A stretch of DNA of 64,000 bases from GCA-2748575 sp965222725 (GTDB taxonomy: Bacteria > Pseudomonadota > Gammaproteobacteria > Pseudomonadales > Ketobacteraceae): the NCBI GenBank assembly GCA_965222725.1, contig OZ244969.1, positions 4,898,001-4,962,000 on the forward strand. Direction: 5' to 3'. Shown piece by piece: positions 58,600-64,000 of the stretch. Below the pieces are notes generated by a model, which was not told where the DNA came from, made no database searches, and saw only the letters and a program-made list of their open reading frames with translations. The translations under genes were made by a program, and so were the position numbers. Positions within the stretch are counted from its first letter, which is position 1. Each line of letters begins with the position of its first letter.

Positions 58600-60993
58600 T
58601 TATTTTTCCTCGGGATTATCGAGCATAAATTCATCTTCTGCGAATTCCTGTTTCTTCTTATCGGCATCCGCTTCTTCCTGTTCATTGAGCATGTCGTCCA
58701 GATCACCGATACCGTCTTCGTCGAAATCATCAAAGTCATCCACTTCAATCATTTCATCGTCATCAATTTCCAGCGGCTTGGCCTGATTTTCATAGGCCTG
58801 GTTTTCTTCCTCGGGAATAGGCTCGGGGGCCGGCTCAGGTTCAGGCTGTGGCGCTGGCTGGGTTACGGTTTTTTCATCTTCTGTGTCTGCGGCTGTATTG
58901 ATAACGGTAACGTCATCTTCATCATCACCAAAGAAGCTGTCGCCGGTATCGTCTGCCGCCGGGGAAGCGGTTGGTGCCGATGCCGGTGCCGATTCAGGAG
59001 TAGCCGTGGGATCTGCGGCCGGTTCCTCCGCCCCTGGCTGGCGCCCGCCACGGGTGGCTTCGTTACGCTGTTTCTGCAAGCGGGTGATTTCTTCCTGCAC
59101 GGTTTCCCGTTCTTCATCCTCTTTGGAAATGGTGCGACGGTAAATAAACCAGCCGGCACCAATCAGCCCCAGATTAACGGCAGAGATAATGGCAATCATC
59201 AGTGCCATACCCATGCCTTCCTCTTCCTCTGGCGGCAGGGTTTCCTCCACCACCGGGCGGGATTCTTCTGTAACATCTTCCACCAGCATTTCAGGCGCGT
59301 CAGGCTCAGGAACGGGCGGCTCTTCCTCCACCACCGGCTCTTCAATAGGGGGCACTTCGAGATTTTCTTCCACGAAAGCTTCTGCCATGGCATCCAGATT
59401 GGGCGCCTGCTCCTCCACCACACCTACCGGGGTGTAATCCACTTCGTAAGGGCCCTGAATCAGTTCAAAAGGCAGTTCATTGGCGGATACACCGGTCACT
59501 TTCACCAGCACCTCATACACCCCCGGGTCCGCAAACTGCGGTACATCAATCTGCCAGTCCCCGGCTTCGTTATAAACGGCTTCCTGAATCACTTTTTCGT
59601 CGTTGGGTGCTTTGATTTGGGCCACCAGGCTGATCTGTTCCGGATCAATCAGTGCGGCTTTGGGTTTTACAATCAGATATTTCAGCTCGTCACCGTTGTC
59701 GTCGGTGGTAAAGTTCTGTTCGATATTCAGTACGTCCCGATGCACGGTTACCCGCTGGGTGCGCTTGCGCTGGAAGGTTTTACCATCCACGGATACTTCA
59801 AACAGATGCTCACCTTCGGTAAGGGTACGACCCAGTTTGGCGGTATAGATGCCGTCTTTGGGCACCTTGGGTTTGCCGGATTTACCATGGGACAACTTGC
59901 CCGCAAAACGCTCGCCGGTACTGGCATCCTGGCTGAAGGTAATATCCAGAATGGAAAGGAAGTCACCATTGGTAATGACCTTGCCGTTTTCGTCCAGCCA
60001 GGCCTGCATGGTCACCCGCTCCCCTTCAATCAGGTTGTCGGGTAAGCCTTCCATCACCAGGCTGAGATCGGTGACTACCGTCACCCGGTTATCGGGATCA
60101 ATAGCGGCTTTTACCCGCCATTCACCGGGCTGAGGATTTTTGACAGTAATCAGGTCGTAGCGGCTGTCGCTGAACCAGGCAACATTTTTGGGCTTGTTGC
60201 GCACCATCATCTGCTGATTGCCGGGGGAAAAAAGTTCCGTAGGCGAGCTGCCGGGCTTGCGGAAAATCAGCGCGGTAAATTCCTGCACCGCGGAATCAAT
60301 CTGAAAACGATTCCCTTCCAGCGGCACCTGTTCCGGCTTGTTCACCTGATCAGACGCCTGCACAAAGACCGACATCAGATCATCAGCCGACTGCGCCACC
60401 GAAAAAGTACCATTGGTGCGTGCCGCCAGATCTTTCAGAAAGGCAGTGTCCGCATCGTCTGACAGGGCCACACTGTGAATTTTGAAGCCGGCTTTTTTCA
60501 GGCGCGGCACCACCTCATTCATGATGCGGTCCTGTTCCGCCTGATTCACGGCATCGGACTTGGAGATGTCCACCTTGCCATCGGACAGGAGCACAATGGT
60601 GCGGTCCCACTCCGGATCAGGCTCCCGTTCATTCATGGCAGCTTTTTCCAGGGCTTCACCAATATTGGTGTACAGGGCAACGGAGTTGATCAGTTCCACC
60701 TGGCTAAGGGCTTCTTCACGCCAGGCAGGGGTGACCTCTTTGTGGGGCACCAGCATGTTCACGTACTGGCCGAAGGTCCAGACACCAAACTGGGTACCTT
60801 CCTTGGCCAGGTTCAGCAACAGCTTGGATGCGGGGATACGCAGGTTTTCGGGATCGGTTTTTTTCATGCTGCCGGAAATATCGATCACCAGCCGCAGATC
60901 GGGCTTGGGATCGGCAGCCACAGAAAGCCGCACGCCGGACAGCACCAGCCCGGTAACCAGCAATAAAAATAAACTCAGACGAAATACGTTCAC
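58600..60993 (-). CDS. VWA-domain membrane protein, large, acidic tail
   Basis: 797 aa from GTG 60993 (signal peptide VFRLSLFLLLVTGLVLSGVR); an upstream TTG at 61017 would add eight residues. VWA domain about residues 30-210 with the MIDAS LVIDISGSMKK (DxSxS). Beta-rich Ig-like modules follow (about 235-500), then a Pro/Glu linker, one membrane helix MALMIAIISAVNLGLIGAGW (about 590-610) and a strongly acidic C-terminal cytoplasmic tail (DDDEMIEVDDFDDFDEDG). So the VWA and Ig parts face the periplasm. Probably an adhesion or envelope assembly component; exact role unknown. Confidence 0.85.
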   Translation of the reverse strand: MNVFRLSLFLLLVTGLVLSGVRLSVAADPKPDLRLVIDISGSMKKTDPENLRIPASKLLLNLAKEGTQFGVWTFGQYVNMLVPHKEVTPAWREEALSQVELINSVALYTNIGEALEKAAMNEREPDPEWDRTIVLLSDGKVDISKSDAVNQAEQDRIMNEVVPRLKKAGFKIHSVALSDDADTAFLKDLAARTNGTFSVAQSADDLMSVFVQASDQVNKPEQVPLEGNRFQIDSAVQEFTALIFRKPGSSPTELFSPGNQQMMVRNKPKNVAWFSDSRYDLITVKNPQPGEWRVKAAIDPDNRVTVVTDLSLVMEGLPDNLIEGERVTMQAWLDENGKVITNGDFLSILDITFSQDASTGERFAGKLSHGKSGKPKVPKDGIYTAKLGRTLTEGEHLFEVSVDGKTFQRKRTQRVTVHRDVLNIEQNFTTDDNGDELKYLIVKPKAALIDPEQISLVAQIKAPNDEKVIQEAVYNEAGDWQIDVPQFADPGVYEVLVKVTGVSANELPFELIQGPYEVDYTPVGVVEEQAPNLDAMAEAFVEENLEVPPIEEPVVEEEPPVPEPDAPEMLVEDVTEESRPVVEETLPPEEEEGMGMALMIAIISAVNLGLIGAGWFIYRRTISKEDEERETVQEEITRLQKQRNEATRGGRQPGAEEPAADPTATPESAPASAPTASPAADDTGDSFFGDDEDDVTVINTAADTEDEKTVTQPAPQPEPEPAPEPIPEEENQAYENQAKPLEIDDDEMIEVDDFDDFDEDGIGDLDDMLNEQEEADADKKKQEFAEDEFMLDNPEEK

Positions 60994-61122
60994 AATACAC
61001 CCGAAAAAACCTGCCAATAGTTTATTTATAGCAGGTTTAGGGGCGTTTTCCGGTGAATTGCTGGAATTTGAAGGTGTAAGCTATTGATTTGCTGCTTCTT
61101 TAACCCATGAAAAATACAGGGG

Positions 61123-61464
61123 TTATTCCGCCCGCCGGCGCCGGTTGAGCAGCGCCTCGCCCAGGGCAATCACAGCACCGGCAATGGCAGCCAGCAGCAG
61201 CGGCGCGTATACCCGGGCTATATTGCCTTCCTCCACCAGGGTGGTTTCCAGAATCCAGATCATGGCGGCGGGCGCCATGCGGGTGGCGTTGTCCTCCACC
61301 ACCACCGCCGGCGTTACCAGCAGGGCAAAATACAGCACCCGCAGCAGGTTCTGCAGCCAGCGCACCGGCAGCGGCCGGGTGATACGCCACCACACAGCCC
61401 CGAGGCCGATCACAGATACCAGATACAGGCTCCAGGCAATTAGATATTCGTTGTCCGTCAGCAT
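61123..61464 (-). CDS. Small three-TM membrane protein
   Basis: 113 aa with three hydrophobic helices (IAWSLYLVSVIGLGAVWW, LLRVLYFALLVTPAVVV, VYAPLLLAAIAGAVIALGEAL) and a basic end LLNRRRRAE. It lies between the VWA gene and ycgN, all on the minus strand, 5 bp from ycgN. No family recognised; basic tail suggests cytoplasmic C-terminus. Confidence 0.65.
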   Translation of the reverse strand: MLTDNEYLIAWSLYLVSVIGLGAVWWRITRPLPVRWLQNLLRVLYFALLVTPAVVVEDNATRMAPAAMIWILETTLVEEGNIARVYAPLLLAAIAGAVIALGEALLNRRRRAE

Positions 61465-61469
61465 AATTG

Positions 61470-61913
61470 TTATCGCTCAACCCATTGAATGATGTGGTCT
61501 TCCCAGTCTTCCTCGTCCACCGCGTTGTCAGGAATAACCCGCCCCTGCACGGATATACCCGCCTCGTACACGGATTCCTGGCGCCCGGATACCAGCGGGT
61601 GCCAGTCCGCCAGGCCGCGCCCTTCCGCCAGGCGCCGGTAGGCACAGGTATAGGGCAACCAGTGAAACTCGGCGATGCCTTCCCGGGTGAGTTTGACACA
61701 GTCGGGCACCCGAACGGAACGGTTGGCGTAGTCAGTGCAGCGGCACGTATCCTGATCCAGAAGGTGACAAACCAGCTGGGTGTAATACACCTCGCCGGTG
61801 TCGGCGTCTTCCAGTTTCTGCAGGCAGCACAGGGCGCAACCATCGCACAGGGATTCCCATTCGGCGGCGGTCATCTGCTCCAGTGATTTGTGTTCCCAGA
61901 AAGGTTCGGACAT
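61470..61913 (-). CDS. YcgN/UPF0260 family protein
   Basis: 147 aa from ATG 61913. Family start PFWEHKSLEQMTAAEWESLC followed by DGCALCCLQKLEDADTG and TCRCTDYANR and FHWLPYTCAYRRLAEG: about eight Cys in CxxCC and CxC patterns, suggesting an iron-sulfur or zinc site. Conserved in proteobacteria, often next to ycgL as here; role unknown. ATG 61940 is a possible longer start. Confidence 0.92.
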   Translation of the reverse strand: MSEPFWEHKSLEQMTAAEWESLCDGCALCCLQKLEDADTGEVYYTQLVCHLLDQDTCRCTDYANRSVRVPDCVKLTREGIAEFHWLPYTCAYRRLAEGRGLADWHPLVSGRQESVYEAGISVQGRVIPDNAVDEEDWEDHIIQWVER

Positions 61914-61942
61914 AAGGATGTTCTTGTTGCCGGCAGGCACCG

Positions 61943-62206
61943 TCAGATATCAATCCCGGCGCGGGGCGGCATTTGCAGGTAAAAGCCCTGCTCGTGAATG
62001 GCGGCCATCACATCCACCACTTCCACCCGGGCCAGCTTGCGGTCGCGGGTGAGCAGCAGGTCCATGACATGGCCCGGGGTACCGAATTGCCTGAGCAGCG
62101 GCTCCGGCAGCTCATCTACCCCTTCGTTCTTGCGCACATACAGGTACATGCCTTCTTTTTTGGGGCTGCGAAAGACAGAACAGAGAATTTTATCGGTTTC
62201 AATCAT
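61943..62206 (-). CDS. YcgL family protein
   Basis: 87 aa. Family pattern CSVFRSPKKEGMYLYVRKNE then LPEPLLRQFGTPGHVMDLLL and KLARVEVVDVMAAI. Small cytoplasmic protein of unknown function, conserved beside rnd and ycgN in Gammaproteobacteria. The rnd stop is 3 bp upstream of its ATG, so it is co-transcribed with rnd. Confidence 0.93.
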   Translation of the reverse strand: MIETDKILCSVFRSPKKEGMYLYVRKNEGVDELPEPLLRQFGTPGHVMDLLLTRDRKLARVEVVDVMAAIHEQGFYLQMPPRAGIDI

Positions 62207-62209
62207 GAT

Positions 62210-63400
62210 TCAGGACTGACTGGCTTGTTGAAGTTGATCCAGGGCGGTTTGAATGACCGGCACCAGCACCTGACGGCGCCAACCGGCATAATAACCGGGA
62301 AGATCGCCACCCTCCAGGTGGGATTTCACCAGCTTTTCCAGGTTGCGGCGGTTGGACAGGCGATCAGTGGCCATATCCAGCTCTTCGGCTTTGCGTTCCA
62401 GCGCCGGTTTCACGGATTTTACCGCTTTGCGCACCTGGTTGTTGAAGGGCCGCGTCACCGGTGGCAGCTCGCGGTCTTCGGCTTCCAGGGTGTTGTTGAT
62501 CAGGTTCACTGCATCCTCGGCATAGCGACGCACCTGCACCGGTTTGAAATCCGCCACCCGGGTGAGCTGGCCAACGGATCTGGGCAACTGGTCCGCAAGG
62601 GCAAACAGCTCGCGATCGGAAAAAATAAAGCCCCGGGGCTTGTCTTTTTCACGGGCGGTACGTTCCCGCCAGGCCGCCAGTGCCTGCAGCACCTCCAGTT
62701 TTTTGCCTTTGAGTTTCCAGGCATCGCCCATGGTGCGGTAGTAATTATCGATCGGTGCCGGCTTGCGATAGCTGTTCACCATGCGCTGACATTCCTCCTC
62801 GCACCAGGCCATACGACCCAGGGATTCCAGCTTGTCGGCAAGCGCCGCGTACACCTGCAGCAGGCACACCACATCCAGCGCGGCGTATTCCATCTGATTG
62901 TCCGTCAGGGGCCTTTTGGTCCAGTCGGAACGGGTTTCATCTTTGGGAATTTCCACGCCGGTAAAAGTCAGAATCAGCCGCTGCAACCCCAGCTGCTGAT
63001 CACGGCTCACCATACTGGCAGCCACCTGGGTATCGAACACGTTGCCCGGCACATCACCGAACAGGCCCTGAAACACTTCCAGATCCTCGGAACACGCATG
63101 CATTACAAGACGGCGATCGGCGTCGAACAAAAGCGCCTGCAGCCCGTCCAGGTTCATCCCGGTGAGCGGGTCCACCAGATAGCAGATACCCGGAGCCGCC
63201 AGTTGCAGCAGCCCTACTTTGGGGTAAAAGGTGTTGGTGCGCAGGAATTCGGTATCAACGGCCAGCAGTGGCTCGGCATCAAGCCGGGCCACCAGTGAAT
63301 CCAGATCCGCTTGTTCGGTGACAAAATGGCAGGGTACGTTTTGAACTTCAAAAGACTGCAAGGGTTCGGCTCTTTTCTCTTTCCGGTGACAGGTCAGCAA
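62210..63400 (-). CDS. rnd: Ribonuclease D
   Basis: 396 aa. 3'-5' exoribonuclease in tRNA 3'-end maturation. DEDD exonuclease motifs: LLAVDTEFLRTNTFYPKVGL (Asp/Glu, about 45-64), VMHACSEDLEVFQGLF, YAALDVVCLLQVYAAL (Tyr...Asp). Then HRDC domain(s) (ALAAWRERTAREKDKPRGFI) to the C-terminus. The start is uncertain: the frame opens at TTG 63400, some 15-25 residues before typical RNase D starts, and another TTG at 63361 is possible. Operon rnd-ycgL-ycgN. Confidence 0.95.
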   Translation of the reverse strand: MLTCHRKEKRAEPLQSFEVQNVPCHFVTEQADLDSLVARLDAEPLLAVDTEFLRTNTFYPKVGLLQLAAPGICYLVDPLTGMNLDGLQALLFDADRRLVMHACSEDLEVFQGLFGDVPGNVFDTQVAASMVSRDQQLGLQRLILTFTGVEIPKDETRSDWTKRPLTDNQMEYAALDVVCLLQVYAALADKLESLGRMAWCEEECQRMVNSYRKPAPIDNYYRTMGDAWKLKGKKLEVLQALAAWRERTAREKDKPRGFIFSDRELFALADQLPRSVGQLTRVADFKPVQVRRYAEDAVNLINNTLEAEDRELPPVTRPFNNQVRKAVKSVKPALERKAEELDMATDRLSNRRNLEKLVKSHLEGGDLPGYYAGWRRQVLVPVIQTALDQLQQASQS

Positions 63401-63409
63401 TGGGAGCCA

Positions 63410-64000
63410 TTATAACCCCATTTGCTTGGCAATTACCTCGTTCATGATCTCATAAGTGCCACCACCGATGGAAAGAATGCGATTATCCCGGTAGAGCCGC
63501 TCCACCAGCGATTCGCGCATGTACCCCATACCGCCAAAGATCTGCACGGCTTCATAGGTGCAGAAATCGCTGACCCGGGTGGCAAAATTCTTGGCCATGG
63601 AAATTTCTTTCACTACCGGTTCACCAGCGCCAATTCGCGCGGCGATGCGGTAGGTAAAGGTTTTACTGGCCTCCAGCTGCGTGGCCATATCTGCCAGTTT
63701 GTGTTTGATCACCTGAAATTTGCCAATGGGCCGGCCAAAGGCCTGGCGTTCCTTGACGTAATCCATGCAGGCTTCCAGCGCCAGTTCAGAGGTGGTGTTG
63801 GCCATAACCGCCAGGCTTAAACGTTCCATCTGGAAGTTGGACATAATGGCATAGAAGCCGGCGTTTTCCTGGCCAATCAGGTTCGCCACCGGCACCCGGC
63901 AATCCTCAAAAAACAGCTCCGCGGTATCGCTGGCCAGCCAGCCCATCTTTTCCAGTTTGCGGCTGACACTGAACCCCGGTGTGCCCTTTTCCACCAGCAA
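63410..64000 (-). CDS. Acyl-CoA dehydrogenase, C-terminal part (partial)
   Basis: 196 residues visible, open to the right edge. C-terminal domains of an acyl-CoA dehydrogenase: FFEDCRVPVANLIGQENAGF, ERLSLAVMANTTSELALEAC, RQAFGRPIGKFQVIKHKLAD, QIFGGMGYMRESLVERLYRD and the end block ILSIGGGTYEIMNEVIAKQM. FAD-dependent, first step of beta-oxidation or a branched-chain/aromatic pathway; the substrate cannot be told. The GTYEI motif keeps the usual Glu. Confidence 0.93.
   Translation of the reverse strand: MLVEKGTPGFSVSRKLEKMGWLASDTAELFFEDCRVPVANLIGQENAGFYAIMSNFQMERLSLAVMANTTSELALEACMDYVKERQAFGRPIGKFQVIKHKLADMATQLEASKTFTYRIAARIGAGEPVVKEISMAKNFATRVSDFCTYEAVQIFGGMGYMRESLVERLYRDNRILSIGGGTYEIMNEVIAKQMGL

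Overview
The window comes from a gammaproteobacterial chromosome. It holds most of a lambdoid prophage (about 1 to 28.35 kb, truncated at the left edge) inserted at the 5' end of dusA, followed by about 36 kb of ordinary chromosome. The chromosomal set (HrpA, RNase D, YcgL and YcgN homologues, a DUF1631/PilZ pair, FadD, a monoacylglycerol-lipase-like hydrolase, a MaoC hydratase, a GlpD-like protein and a FabH-like synthase) suggests a lipid- or alkane-using marine gammaproteobacterium of the Alcanivorax/Ketobacter/Marinobacter kind. That genus-level guess is inference.

Prophage layout. The lysogeny control region is near 19.7-22.6 kb. A CI-like repressor (+) faces a Cro-like gene (-). The 16-bp operator palindrome GTTTA-N6-TAAAC occurs as an OR-like cluster between cI and cro and again as an OL-like pair at 22.56-22.61 kb. 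The rightward-type early operon runs on the minus strand: cro, a LuxR-type regulator, a small membrane protein, a replication protein whose gene contains seven 17-bp palindromic iterons (candidate origin), then nucleases, DUF5131, DUF1064, RdgC, MazG-like and DUF1599 proteins, ending at a zinc-finger protein in the position of antiterminator Q. A promoter and two tandem intrinsic terminators at 9.38-9.59 kb look like pR'/tR'. Beyond them lie late genes: holin-like and TM/coiled-coil proteins, a beta-helix protein, an Ig-rich giant, a tail-like protein, small and large terminase, and the start of a gpW-like gene. The other early operon (+ strand, 22.6-27.0 kb) starts with a leader predicted to form a roughly 230-nt structured RNA, then about a dozen small genes, an orphan C5-cytosine methyltransferase and a PrtN-like protein. 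It converges on a tyrosine integrase next to dusA. Between cI and OL are probable accessory (moron) genes, including a SLATT-like two-TM protein.

Chromosome. dusA-tal-terB-like form a + strand run. A STAS protein and a receiver-PP2C phosphatase form a partner-switching pair; the receiver has Glu in place of the phospho-acceptor Asp. A bufferin-type RiPP operon (repeat precursor, MNIO/DUF692, DUF2063, DoxX) lies at 34.1-36.9 kb. Then come a FabH-like synthase, an alpha/beta hydrolase lacking its nucleophile Ser, hrpA, fadD, a DUF547 protein, a GlpD-like oxidase, a lipase, a MaoC hydratase, a MoxR/VWA pair, cysK, PilZ/DUF1631, a glutamine amidotransferase, a HIT protein, a large VWA membrane protein, ycgN, ycgL, rnd and the 3' part of an acyl-CoA dehydrogenase gene.

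The strongest candidates for something undescribed are the structured leader RNA with mutually exclusive pairings (22625-22853) and the neighbouring lysogeny-module genes. The most complete recognisable system is the lambda-like control circuit, whose operators, origin and late promoter can all be read directly.
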